NCBI RefSeq assembly: GCF_021582895.2 | Contig: NZ_CP091139.2 | Span: 2,728,001 to 2,792,000 of the forward strand | DNA: 64,000 nt | Direction of reading: 5' to 3' | Origin: Microbacterium elymi | Lineage (GTDB): Bacteria > Actinomycetota > Actinomycetes > Actinomycetales > Microbacteriaceae | In this document: positions 1 through 8,624 of the stretch, piece after piece | Layout of the letters: each line of letters begins with the position of its first letter | How positions within the stretch are numbered: position 1 is the first letter of the stretch | Position numbers and translations under genes: made by a program | The notes under the pieces: model-generated | The model's database searches: none | What the model was told of the DNA's origin: nothing | What the model saw: only the letters and a program-made list of their open reading frames with translations

Positions 1-43
1 CGCAGCGCAGGAGTGGGGGCATCCCGGGGCCGTCACGGTCTCT

Positions 44-117
44 AGGGCGGTAGCTCAATTGGCAAGAGCAGCGGTCTCCAAAACCGCAGGTTGCAGGTTC
101 GATTCCTGTCCGCCCTG
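44..117 (+). tRNA. tRNA-Trp (anticodon CCA)
   Basis: A full cloverleaf can be drawn: 7-bp acceptor stem (AGGGCGG with CCGCCCT), D arm GCTC/GAGC, anticodon stem GCGGT/ACCGC around loop CTCCAAA (anticodon CCA), and T arm with GGTTCGATTCC. The 3' CCA is not encoded. The D loop (AATTGGCAA) has one A more than I would expect, which may be one of the window-wide insertion errors. It lies directly upstream of secE, the usual actinobacterial arrangement. Confidence 0.95.
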
Positions 118-163
118 CGCGTCAGCGCTTGCTGATACACACACGACGATTCAGGTGGAGTCG

Positions 164-430
164 ATGGTCCAGGACGAGCCGAACGGCGAAGTGGTCGCCG
201 CCAGCGACCGGCCGCGCGAGAAGAAGCCGAACTTCTTCCAGCGCATCGTCATCTTCATCCGCCAGGTCTTCGCCGAGCTCCGCAAGGTCGTCACCCCGAC
301 GCGGCAGGAACTGGTCAAGTACACCCTCGTGGTGCTGGGCTTCGTCGCGGTGATGATGGCGGTCGTCTACGGATTGGACGTGCTGTTCGTCTGGGTGACG
401 ACGCAGGTGTTCGGCACCAAGGGACTGTGA
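164..430 (+). CDS. secE: SecE, preprotein translocase subunit
   Basis: This 88-residue single-span membrane protein clamps SecY in the Sec translocon. A hydrophilic N-terminus (about residues 1-35) is followed by the family signature FAELRKVVTPTRQEL and one C-terminal membrane helix (VVLGFVAVMMAVVYGLDVLF). ATG 164 is preceded by a purine-rich GGTGGAG. It sits between tRNA-Trp and nusG, as in most bacteria. Length is normal for Actinobacteria. Confidence 0.95.
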   Translation: MVQDEPNGEVVAASDRPREKKPNFFQRIVIFIRQVFAELRKVVTPTRQELVKYTLVVLGFVAVMMAVVYGLDVLFVWVTTQVFGTKGL

Positions 431-480
431 CGCGCAGCTGACGCGACACATTGTCCCCCAACGAACGGAAGAGAAGACAA

Positions 481-1598
481 GTGCCTGAAAGATATGCCGA
501 CGACGCCGACTGGGCGACGGCAGCCGAGCAGTCCAGCGAGGACGACGAAGCCCAGACGGGCGACGTGCTCGCGGCCGAGGAGCGCTCGGTCGAGGCTGCG
601 GAGCACAGGGCACTGCACGTCGAGGACGAGGACGAAGACCGCGATTCCGACGACGAGACATACGACATCGAAGACCCGGAGGCTGATGCGATCGTGAACG
701 ACGCACTGCACATCGACGAGACCGCGGAGGCTGAGGCCGCAGCGGATGTTCTCACCAACGACGCGGCGGACGAGGCGGCGGAGCGTGCGGTCGAGGCGGC
801 CGACGAGGTCAGCCCGTACGACGGACCGGACGTGAACGGCGAAGAGGACCGGCCCGTGCTGGACGAGGACTTCGTCGAAGAGGTGGATGCTGCCGCCTCC
901 GTGGTCGACGAGGCCGAGGCGGCCGTGGACCCCGCCGATGCCGCCGAGGCCTCGGAGTCCGACGAGGAGTCGGAGGAGGACCCGTACGAGTCCTTCCGCG
1001 CCGAGCTCGCTCGCTGCCCGGCAAGTGGTACGTCATCCACTCGTACGCCGGCTTCGAGCGCAAGGTGAAGGCCAACATCGAGCAGCGCAAGTCGACGCTC
1101 GAGGTCGAGGAGGACATCTACCAGATCGAGGTCCCGATGGAGGACGTCGTCGAGATCAAGAACGGTCAGCGCAAGATGGTCACGCGCGTCCGGATCCCCG
1201 GCTACGTGCTCGTCCGGATGGAGCTGAACGAAGACACCTGGTCGGTCGTCCGGCACACCCCGGGCGTGACCGGCTTCGTCGGCAACGCGCACAACCCGAC
1301 TCCGCTCCGCTTCGAAGAGGCCTTCAACATGCTGAAGTCCCTGGTGGAGATCAAGGAGGTCGCCACGCCCAAGGGCGGCGCGGCCAAGGGCGGTCAGACC
1401 GCGGCCCGGGTCATCCCGGCCGAGGTCGACTTCGAGGTCGGCGAGACGATCACCATCAAGGAAGGCTCGTTCGCAGGTCTGCCGGGTACGATCAGTGAGA
1501 TCAAGCCCGAGAGCGGCAAGCTCACCGTGCTCGTCTCGCTGTTCGAGCGCGAGACCCCGGTCGAGCTGAGCTTCGACCAGGTCACCAAGATGTTGTAG
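481..1598 (+). CDS. nusG: NusG transcription elongation/termination factor (frameshifted in this sequence)
   Basis: NusG links RNA polymerase to Rho or the ribosome. About 175 acidic Glu/Asp/Ala-rich residues precede the NGN core ([21 protein letters not shown]) and a C-terminal KOW domain ([21 protein letters not shown]). The reading frame breaks near 1008; restoring one G in GAGCT(G)CGCTCG gives a continuous protein of about 372 residues. The missing base lies in a GCTGC motif, so it is read as a sequence error in an essential gene. GTG 481, after GGAAGAG, is preferred over an upstream in-frame TTG-type start. The long acidic leader is usual in this order. Confidence 0.9.
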
Positions 1599-1605
1599 CG
1601 GCTCG

Positions 1606-1632
1606 GATCAATGCGGCGCAAGCCGCGTTGAT
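1606..1632 (+). other. Hairpin in the nusG-rplK spacer
   Basis: An inverted repeat (ATCAATGCGGC, GCAA loop, GCCGCGTTGAT; one mismatched pair) lies about 135 bp upstream of rplK. There is no following U-run, so a leader or processing structure is more likely than an intrinsic terminator. The function is inferred only from position. Confidence 0.45.
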
Positions 1633-1765
1633 GCGTGCCGGTACAAGGCTGAGCGAGCGCAGCGAGACGAAGCCTGCCTCAGCCCCCAAAGACACCGCGA
1701 TCCGGAACGGCCGGACCCGCGGGAGAGCGGATGCCCCGGCATCCGATTCGCTGAAAGGAAAGACA

Positions 1766-2197
1766 ATGGCACCGAAGAAGAAGGTGACCGGCCTGATCAA
1801 GCTCCAGATCAACGCCGGCGCCGCCAACCCGGCGCCGCCGATCGGGCCCGCGCTCGGTCAGCATGGCGTCAACATCATGGAGTTCTGCAAGGCGTACAAC
1901 GCGGCGACCGAGTCGCAGCGCGGCAACGTCATCCCCGTGGAGATCACCGTCTACGAGGACCGCAGCTTCACGTTCATCCTGAAGACCCCGCCGGCCGCTG
2001 AGCTGATCAAGAAGGCTGCGGGCGTCGGCAAGGGCTCGGCGACGCCGCACACCGACAAGGTCGGCAAGCTCACGCGCGAGCAGGTGCGCCAGATCGCTGA
2101 GACCAAGCAGCCCGATCTGAACGCGAACGACCTCGAGGCCGCCTCGAAGATCATCGCCGGCACCGCCCGTTCCATGGGCATCACGGTCGAGGGCTGA
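1766..2197 (+). CDS. rplK: 50S ribosomal protein L11
   Basis: L11 forms the stalk base and the GTPase-associated centre with 23S rRNA. The 143-residue sequence is textbook: [20 protein letters not shown] at the N-terminus and [18 protein letters not shown] followed by the RNA-binding C-terminal domain ending in [15 protein letters not shown] 1766 follows AAAGGAAAG. It lies 15 bp upstream of rplA and is surely cotranscribed. No frame disturbance. Confidence 0.98.
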
Positions 2198-2211
2198 GGG
2201 AGATAACGAAC

Positions 2212-2901
2212 ATGGCTACCAAGTCCAAGGCATACCGCGCCGCCGTCGAGAAGATCGCGCCGGACACGTTCTACACGCCGACCGAGGCCGTCGGGCTCGC
2301 CCGCGAGACGGGGTCGAAGAAGTTCGACTCGACCGTCGAGGTCGCCCTCAAGCTGTCGGTCGACCCGCGCAAGGCGGACCAGATGGTGCGCGGCACCGTC
2401 ATGCCTGCCCACGGGACCGGCAAGACCGCCCGCGTCATCGTCTTCGCCAACGGCCCGGCCGCTGAAGCGGCCATCGCCGCCGGTGCGGACGAGGTCGGCA
2501 GCACCGACCTGATCGAGCGGGTCGCCGCCGGCTGGACCGACTTCGACGCGGCCGTGGCCACGCCCGAGCTCATGGGCCAGGTCGGTCGACTCGGCAAGGT
2601 GCTGGGCCCCCGCGGTCTGATGCCGAACCCGAAGACCGGCACCGTGACCCCCAACCCGGCCAAGGCCGTCGAGGAGATCAAGGGCGGCAAGATCGAGTTC
2701 CGCGTCGACAAGCACGCGAACGTGCACTTCATCGTCGGCAAGGCCTCGTTCACGGCCGAGCAGCTGGACGAGAACCTTCGGGCCGCGCTCGACGAGATCG
2801 TGCGCCTCAAGCCCTCCAGCTCGAAGGGCCGCTACATCCAGAAGGGTGCCGTGTCGACCACGTTCGGCCCCGGCATCCCGCTGGACGTCAACGCGATCTG
2901 A
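2212..2901 (+). CDS. rplA: 50S ribosomal protein L1
   Basis: L1 is the mobile stalk protein that helps E-site tRNA release and often autoregulates its own operon. The 229-residue product is full length and carries the family motif [17 protein letters not shown] near residue 130 and the C-terminal segment [17 protein letters not shown]. The start at 2212 is preceded by GAGGGAGATAA. It follows rplK and ends before a clear terminator hairpin. Confidence 0.98.
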   Translation: MATKSKAYRAAVEKIAPDTFYTPTEAVGLARETGSKKFDSTVEVALKLSVDPRKADQMVRGTVMPAHGTGKTARVIVFANGPAAEAAIAAGADEVGSTDLIERVAAGWTDFDAAVATPELMGQVGRLGKVLGPRGLMPNPKTGTVTPNPAKAVEEIKGGKIEFRVDKHANVHFIVGKASFTAEQLDENLRAALDEIVRLKPSSSKGRYIQKGAVSTTFGPGIPLDVNAI

Positions 2902-2912
2902 CGCACATCGCA

Positions 2913-2946
2913 GAACGGGGCTCCACCTTCGGGTGGGGCCCCGTTC
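2913..2946 (+). terminator. Hairpin terminator after rplA
   Basis: GAACGGGGC...TCCACC pairs with GGTGG...GGCCCCGTTC around a TTCG tetraloop. The stem is long and GC-rich and sits 12 bp beyond the rplA stop. The T-run is weak (GTTCTCGTG), as is usual in high-GC actinobacteria. Confidence 0.75.
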
Positions 2947-2952
2947 TCGTGC

Positions 2953-3228
2953 TCACGCCGTGGGCAGCACCTCGAAGCCGGACGCGCCGGTGGGTGCAGC
3001 ATCCGTCACCCGGGCGCTGGTGACCGCCGAGCCGGGCGGGCCCTCGGCCATCCAGGCCACGATCGCGTCCACCTGCTCGTCGGTGCCCTCGATCTCGGCC
3101 TCCACCGTGCCGTCGCGGCGGTTGCGCACCCAGCCGGCGACCCCGGCCGCACGTGCCTCCAGACGCAGGGTGTACCGATAGCCGACGCCCTGCACCTCGC
3201 CGGCGACCACGACATGCACTCGACGCAT
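2953..3228 (-). CDS. Acylphosphatase
   Basis: A 91-residue alpha/beta-sandwich enzyme that hydrolyses acyl phosphates. The phosphate-binding signature GEVQGVGYR (about residues 10-18, catalytic Arg18) and the catalytic Asn motif GWVRNRRDGTVE (about 32-43) are both intact. Length matches the family exactly. It is transcribed towards rplA and shares no obvious operon. Confidence 0.93.
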   Translation of the reverse strand: MRRVHVVVAGEVQGVGYRYTLRLEARAAGVAGWVRNRRDGTVEAEIEGTDEQVDAIVAWMAEGPPGSAVTSARVTDAAPTGASGFEVLPTA

Positions 3229-3310
3229 CCCTCCATCGTGCCGCAGCCTGCCCAGGCGTGGGGCGGATGCCGCGCCCGGCGCGGCTGCAGGGTCAGACGC
3301 ACGGGCGCCG

Positions 3311-3337
3311 GGGGATTCTCAGACGTCGCGCAGCAGG
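3311..3337. repeat. Copy of the lysE 3' end (pair with 6256-6282)
   Basis: 27 bp (GGGGATTCTCAGACG followed by YCGCGCAGCAGG) match 6256-6282 with one mismatch. At 6256-6282 the segment encodes the last residues and stop of the LysE-type exporter (LLRGV-stop). Here, in the same orientation, it reads LLRDV-stop but no gene body is attached. It lies just beyond the 3' end of the response regulator, so it looks like a relic or duplicated gene end. Confidence 0.6.
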
Positions 3338-3354
3338 AACCCGTCGGCGAGCGC

Positions 3355-4011
3355 TCAGCGTGCGCTCGAACCGGCGAATCCCGTCTCGTAGGCCAGAATC
3401 ACGGCTTGCACTCGATCGCGCAGGCCGAGTTTGGCCAGGATGCTTGCGACGTGTGTCTTCACCGTTGCGGGGCTCACGACGAGCTCGGCCGCGATCTCCG
3501 CATTCGTCCGACCGCGGGTCAGTTCGGTCAGCACTGCGCGTTCTCGGTCGCTCAATCGCTCGAATATCACCGGATCGGCGGATGCGGCGTCATGGTGCAG
3601 GAACTCGTCGACCATACGCCGCAGCACCGGCTGGGCGAGCGTTGTCTCGCCCGAGGCGACGGCCCGCACACAGCGCACGAGTTCTGTGGGGTTCACGTCC
3701 TTGAGCAGATAACCGCTCGCACCCTCGCGGAGGGCAGAGACCACGTACTCGTCGAGATCGTATGTGGTCAGCACCAGCACGCGGGTGCGCGGGGACTCGC
3801 GCACGATCGCACGCGTGGCGTCGAGCCCGTTGAGCTGAGGCATCCGGATGTCCATGAGCGCCACGTCCGGGTCGTGTTCACGGACCAGTGCAACGGCCTC
3901 CGCCCCGTTCGCGGCCTCCCCGCACACCTCGAAGTCGGGCTGCTGTTCGAGGATGATGCGGAAGCCGCTGCGCACCAGCTGCTGGTCGTCCGCGACGACG
4001 ATGCGGATCAC
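3355..4011 (-). CDS. NarL/LuxR-family response regulator
   Basis: A 218-residue regulator: receiver domain (residues about 1-120: VVADDQQLVRSGF, phospho-acceptor in DVALMDIRMP, switch Thr in VLVLTTYD, Lys in YLLKD) and a C-terminal LuxR HTH (LSDRERAVLTELTRGRTNAEIA). GTG 4011 overlaps the kinase stop (GTGA), so the two are translationally coupled. The partner is a DesK-type kinase. The target is unknown; such pairs often control neighbouring ABC exporters, but none is adjacent here. Confidence 0.92.
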   Translation of the reverse strand: MIRIVVADDQQLVRSGFRIILEQQPDFEVCGEAANGAEAVALVREHDPDVALMDIRMPQLNGLDATRAIVRESPRTRVLVLTTYDLDEYVVSALREGASGYLLKDVNPTELVRCVRAVASGETTLAQPVLRRMVDEFLHHDAASADPVIFERLSDRERAVLTELTRGRTNAEIAAELVVSPATVKTHVASILAKLGLRDRVQAVILAYETGFAGSSAR

Positions 4012-5242
4012 GGGGCGGCCTTTGCCGAGGCGACGGTCCCGCTCGGCACTGTCGACGAGGCCGGCGACGACTCTCGTGACGGGGGTTGCGAGGACGATTC
4101 CGGCTGGCCGTATGGCAGGGTGGCGCACACGCGCCATAGTTCGCCGTCGTTGCTCTGTCCGGCTTGCACGGTTCCGGAGTGGGCCGCGGCCCGCTCGACC
4201 ATGCCCACCAGCCCGTTGCCGGCCCCGTCGACGTTGCCGCGGTCGTGACTCGAGATGTCGGCACGGATCTCGTTCTCGATGACGATGCGCAGGGCCTCCG
4301 GTTCATACGCGACAGTCACACGCGGCCGGCTTCCGGGCGCATGGCGCCGGGCATTCGTCAGGGCCTCCTGCACGATGCGGAACGCTGCCAGGGAGACTCC
4401 CGCTGCGACGGGGACGGGAGATCCGACAACCGTGAGGCTGGCACCGTCGGCCGCCGTGAGTTCCGGCAGCCGTTCCAGGCCCGGCCGTGGATCCGCATCC
4501 GGGCCGGTCCTGCCGCGCGCGACCGCGAGCAGCGAGCGCACCTCGGCAAGCCCTTCCCGGGCCGAGGTCATGACGTGCTCCACCGGGCCCATCGCGGGAT
4601 CGGAGGCCGAGAGGCTTGCCTGTGCCGCTCCCGCCTGCACGGCGATGCTGCTGAGGGTGTGCGCGAGAATGTCGTGCAGATCGCGGGCGATGCGCGAGCG
4701 TTCGGCCTCCGCTGCCAGGGCGGCATGCTTCTCGCGTTCGGCGGCGAGCTCGGCGGTCAGCCAGCGCAGGCGTTCGGATTGTGCGCGCGAGCGGGCGAGC
4801 AGCCAGCCGGCCAGGGCCGGAGCGCCGACGATGATCGGCGGCGTCAGCAACATCTCGACGGTTGAGGTGCTCGTGCCCACCTGAATGGTGAACGTTGCCG
4901 CGAGAATCAGGACCAGCGCGATGCACGCCCGGATGCCGCGGAGATGATCCGCGACAGAGAACGCGAGCACGAGGACGGTCGCGAACGCCCACAGTGGAGT
5001 GGCCGCGCCCGGAAGCTGAGAGAGCACCACGCATCCGATGGACGCGATGATCGCCATCGCCATCGGCGCGCGCGTGCGCAGGCACAACGGATGCCGCGGT
5101 GAGCGTCGCGACGATCTCGGTCAGCGGATGCAAGCACGGCGTCATCCAGCGCTGTGGTCACTATCGCGGCGGCGACGAGCAGCGTCGCCATCGCGAGATC
5201 GGGCCACGGAAGGCCGACGAGTCTCCACCATGAGCGCTGCAT
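4008..5242 (-). CDS. DesK-type sensor histidine kinase (two frameshifts)
   Basis: A membrane histidine kinase of about 410 residues. Hydrophobic helices fill the first 150 residues, followed by the HisKA_3 box RSRIARDLHDILAHTLS (phospho-His in RDLHD) and an HATPase_c domain (EALTNARRH, then GNVDGAGNGLVGM). Two inserted bases break the N-terminal part: near 5081 (GCAGC read as GCAGGC) and 5132 (GCAGC read as GCAAGC). Removing them joins MQRSWWRLVG...DDAVLHPLTE to ...VVLRTRAPMAMAII. ATG 5242 is the chosen start. Confidence 0.88.
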
Positions 5243-5454
5243 GATCCCCAGAGTATGACCTGGATCGGCCGACGGCATCGGCCGATCGGGCGAGCGCGGA
5301 CTCGTCCGATCGGCCCAGACGCCGCGTCGAGGAACCATCCGCTGGGCCGCCGGAATCGCCCGGGCAGCGGGAATCGCCGCGCGCCGCCGCGTTTCTACGC
5401 TTGCGACATCAGCTGGCGCTCACGCCGAGTGCCCCTCACGAAAGGACCATTCCC

Positions 5455-6180
5455 ATGGCCGACACGCCCGTCCCGGATCGTCCCCGCACGGCTCTCTTCT
5501 GTCTGTGCCTCATCGCCGCCCCTCTCGCCGAAGTGGTCGAGGCGATCCTCTCGCCTCTCACCGGCGGATCGACCGGCGACGACTTCGCCGCGATCGCCGC
5601 CGCGCCCGCCCGCTTCACTGCAGCGGTGCTCATCGGCCTCGTCGGCACGATCCTCCTGTTTCCCGCGCTGCTCGGTCTGGCTCATCGCTCCTCCGAACGC
5701 TCACCGCGTCTCGCTCTCGTGGCTGCCTGCGCGGTGGTGGTCTCTCTGGTGGGCTTCGCGGCCATCCGGATGGCCCAGGCATTCGAGCTCGAGCTTGCTA
5801 CGGGCGGCCAGGCGGATGCGGTGGCTCAGTTCGAAGGTGCAGTGGGCAACACAATCGGTGCGACGCTGACCGTGATGTTTCTCGGCGGCAATGTGATCGG
5901 CATCATCCTGCTCGTCATCGCCCTCTGGCGCTCGCGCCGTGCGCCGATTCCCGCGGTGGTGCTGTTTCTGCTGTTCCCGATCACCGATCTCCTCGTGCCC
6001 GGTCACATCGGACCGATCGTCTCGCACCTCGTGCTGCTCGCGGCGATGAGCTGGATGGCAGTGGGCTTCCTGCGTACGCGCCCCGCCCGACATGAGCGCC
6101 ACTCCACGACGGAATCGGCAGAGCACAACGCAAGTGCCTCGCCCGCGCCGTCGAGAAGCTCGTCGGGGCGGAATGCGTAG
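5455..6180 (+). CDS. Multi-pass membrane protein, function unknown
   Basis: A 241-residue protein with six or seven predicted hydrophobic helices (for example ALFCLCLIAAPLAEVV, FTAAVLIGLVGTILLFPALL, LTVMFLGGNVIGIILLVIAL) and a Ser/Arg-rich cytoplasmic tail. ATG 5455 follows GAAAGGA. The overall layout resembles small actinobacterial DUF4386-like membrane proteins, but I cannot confirm the family. It stands alone between the divergent kinase operon and the convergent lysE. Confidence 0.7.
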   Translation: MADTPVPDRPRTALFCLCLIAAPLAEVVEAILSPLTGGSTGDDFAAIAAAPARFTAAVLIGLVGTILLFPALLGLAHRSSERSPRLALVAACAVVVSLVGFAAIRMAQAFELELATGGQADAVAQFEGAVGNTIGATLTVMFLGGNVIGIILLVIALWRSRRAPIPAVVLFLLFPITDLLVPGHIGPIVSHLVLLAAMSWMAVGFLRTRPARHERHSTTESAEHNASASPAPSRSSSGRNA

Positions 6181-6263
6181 CGGGCTCGCGAAACGGTGAA
6201 TCTCCCTCACCCCGGCCAGGATCACGGCTGGAGGGTCAGATGCTCCTGCGTCGGCGGGGATTC

Positions 6264-7069
6264 TCAGACGCCGCGCAGCAGGTTGACCGCAAGAGCCAGC
6301 ATGATCACGGCGATCACGGCATCCAGGATCCGCCAGGCTCGGGCGGTGGCCAGCCACCGCCCGAGCAGCCGGGCGCCGTAACCGAGAGCGAAGAACCACA
6401 CCGCACTGCCGGTCACGGCGCCCAGAGCGAACCACCACCGGTCGGCGCCGTGGGTGCTGGCGATCGATCCCAGCAGGAACACGGTGTCCAGGTACACGTG
6501 CGGATTCAGCCAGGTGAGCGCGAGGCAGGTGGCCAGGGCGGTGGCCAGTCCCGTCCGAGTGGCAGCGGCGGCCGACGCCGCGACCGGTGTGGCCGAGACC
6601 GATACGGCCGGGACCGGTGTGGCCGAGGCCGGTGCGGCCGGGACCGGCGTGGCCGAGACCGATACGGCCGGGCCGGATGCGGTGGGGGCCGGTGCGGCCG
6701 GGACCGGCGCAAGCCGAGACCTGTGCGGCCGGGACCGGCGCAGCCGCGAGAGCGGGGGTCTCGACGACCCGCAGCCCATCGCCGGACGGGCGCCAGGCGC
6801 GCCGGGCGGCCAGCACCGCGTAGCCGGCCAGGAACACCGCCCCGGCGATCCGGACCACCAGCGTCAGCCAGGGGATCGCATGCAGCGCGAGCCCGATGCC
6901 GGAGACGCCGAGCACGATGAGGACGGCGTCCGACGCCGTGCACACCAGCACGATGGGCAGCACATGCTCGCGACGGACGCCTTGGCGCAGGCACGAACAG
7001 GTTCTGCGCGCCGATCGCGATGATCAGCGAGAGGCCCAGCCCGAGGCCGGCGAGGGTGGAGGAGAGCAC
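6264..7069 (-). CDS. LysE/ArgO-type basic amino acid exporter with a low-complexity loop (two frameshifts)
   Basis: LysE-family exporter: LGLGLSLIIAIGAQNLFVLRQG at the N-terminus (given here interrupted by an insertion at 6990) and WLNPHVYLDTVFLLGS in the second half are both diagnostic. A further insertion at 6711 (GCAGC to GCAAGC) also shifts frame. Corrected length is about 267 residues, some 60 longer than usual. The excess is an Ala/Pro/Val/Ser tandem-repeat segment (about 6580-6770) in the loop between the two membrane halves. GTG 7069 start; divergent from its probable regulator at 7138. Confidence 0.88.
6580..6735. repeat. Minisatellite inside the lysE loop
   Basis: GGCCGGGACCGG and GGCCGAGACCGATAC modules recur in units of about 15 and 30 bp (multiples of three apart from the frameshift at 6711). 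On the minus strand they encode repeated VSVSATPVPA-like peptides within the exporter. Confidence 0.75.
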
Positions 7070-7137
7070 GTCCCGACGCTACGGTCCACCCGAGGTGAAG
7101 TACAGCTCACGCTGCTGACGATGCATTAGCGTGGCTG

Positions 7138-8020
7138 ATGATGCGCATCCCGTTCGAACTCGCCGAGACCCTCGCCGCCGTGGTCGACGAAGGGACGCTG
7201 GATGCCGCGGCCCGCCGCCTGCACATCACACCGTCCGCGGTCAGCCAGCGGATCAAGACGCTCGAAGAGCAGCTGGGTCGGGTCGTGCTGGTGCGCGCCA
7301 AGCCGGCGCGGCCGACCGATGCCGGCTCGGCGGTGCTGCGGCTGGCCCGCCAGCTCGCGCTCCTCGAGCACGACGCGGTCGCCGAGCTCGGCGACGCGGC
7401 CGGGATCGCCAGCATCCCGCTCGCGGTGAACGCCGACTCGCTGGCCACGTGGTTCCTACCGCCCCTGGCGCGGGCGAGCAGGCGGCTCGGCGTGGTCTTC
7501 GACCTCTATCGCGACGACCAGGACTACACCGCCGGCCTGCTCGAATCCGGCACGGTCATGGCCGCCGTCACCTCGCGCGAGCGTGCGGTGGCCGGATGCC
7601 GGGCGGTGCCCCTCGGCACCATGCGGTATCGGGCCACGGCATCCCCCGAATTCGTCTCCCATTGGCTCCCGGACGGCGCATCGGCGGCGGCGCTGGCCGT
7701 GGCACCGGTGGTCGAATTCGACCGCAACGACGATCTGCAGACCGCGTCGGCTGCGCTCACAGCGGGTGGGCGAGCAGCCGCCCCGGCACTTCGTCCCGGC
7801 ATCCGCCGACTTCGCGCGTGCCGTCCAGCTCGGTCTGGGCTCGAGGCTGCTCCCGGACGCGCAGGCGTCCGCGGGGCTGGCCGACGGCTCACTGGTCGCG
7901 CTCGGCGGCGAGCCGGTGGAGGTGCCGCTGTTCTGGCAGCAGTGGAACCTGCGCTCCGCGCTGCTCGATGCCGTCGCCGACGAGGTCGTCGCCGAGGCGC
8001 ACCGCGCGCTGGCCCGCTGA
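7138..8020 (+). CDS. ArgP/LysG-like LysR-type regulator (one frameshift)
   Basis: A LysR-type activator of about 293 residues. It has an N-terminal HTH (AAARRLHITPSAVSQRIKTLEEQLG) and a substrate-binding domain with VNADSLATWF and FVPASADFARAVQLGLGSRLLP, hallmarks of ArgP/LysG, which sense lysine or arginine. An extra base around 7743-7752 (GCAGACCGCGTCGGCTGCG) moves the last 90 residues to another frame; either candidate base is adjacent to GCAG or GCTGC. Divergent from lysE (68-bp gap), the classical LysG-LysE pairing. Confidence 0.88.
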
Positions 8021-8075
8021 GACACGGGGCGGCGAGACACGTGGCGATGAGACAGGTGGCGCTGAGTCAGCTGGC
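8016..8075. repeat. Four 15-bp tandem units that start at the argP-like stop codon
   Basis: Units GCTGAGACACGGGGC, GGCGAGACACGTGGC, GATGAGACAGGTGGC and GCTGAGTCAGCTGGC follow each other without gaps. The first contains the TGA that ends the LysR gene. Later units are degenerate but keep register. Confidence 0.85.
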
Positions 8076-8128
8076 CCCACTCGAGCCGCGGGGCGGCGAG
8101 CCGGGCGGCGCCTGGGACAGCCTGTCGG

Positions 8129-8624
8129 TCAGAGCGCCAGGCCGCTGGTGAGCGCTTCGAGCAGCCGGCTGAGCTGGCGGACGGAGTCGACCGGCCAGTC
8201 GGTGAGGACGTCGTCGAGGCGGTCGAAGTACGGCACGCGGGCGGCCTCGAGCCGTGCGTGGCCGTCGGCGGTCACGGTGATCAGCCGGATGCGTCCGTCC
8301 GTCGGGTCGACGGTCCGCTCGACCAGGCCGAGTCCTTCCAGCTCGCTCACGGCCCGGCTGAGCATGCCCTTGTCGGCCTCGAGCCGCTCGGCGAGGGCGG
8401 ACAGGGTGATGGGACCGCGACGGTCGATCACGGTGAACGTCTTGAACGTGCCCGGCTTGCAGTCCGGGGCTGACGGATGCCGATGCCTCGGCGTACGCAC
8501 GGCGCAGCCGGCTGAACATCCCGGCGAACGTGCCCTCGAGCTGGCGCACCGCTTCGATCCGCTCGTCGTGCGCTGCGGCGGCATCCCGGTCGGATGCCGC
8601 CGCAGAGGCGGAGGAGGTGCTCAT
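8129..8624 (-). CDS. MarR-family regulator (one frameshift)
   Basis: About 164 residues. The winged-helix core reads ITLSALAERLEADKGMLSRAVSELEGLGLVERTVDPTDGRI in runs of family type. An inserted base near 8457 (GCAGC to GCAAGC) separates the first 55 residues; removing it gives SVSPGLQPGTFKTFTVI. ATG 8624 overlaps the stop of the upstream MFS gene (TGATG), so the two form an operon. It probably represses this operon through the dyads at 10390-10422. Confidence 0.88.

Noticed and set aside
1000..1070. Programmed frameshift in nusG
   Set aside because: No slippery sequence or stop-linked structure; the same GCTGC-linked base error recurs in many unrelated genes.
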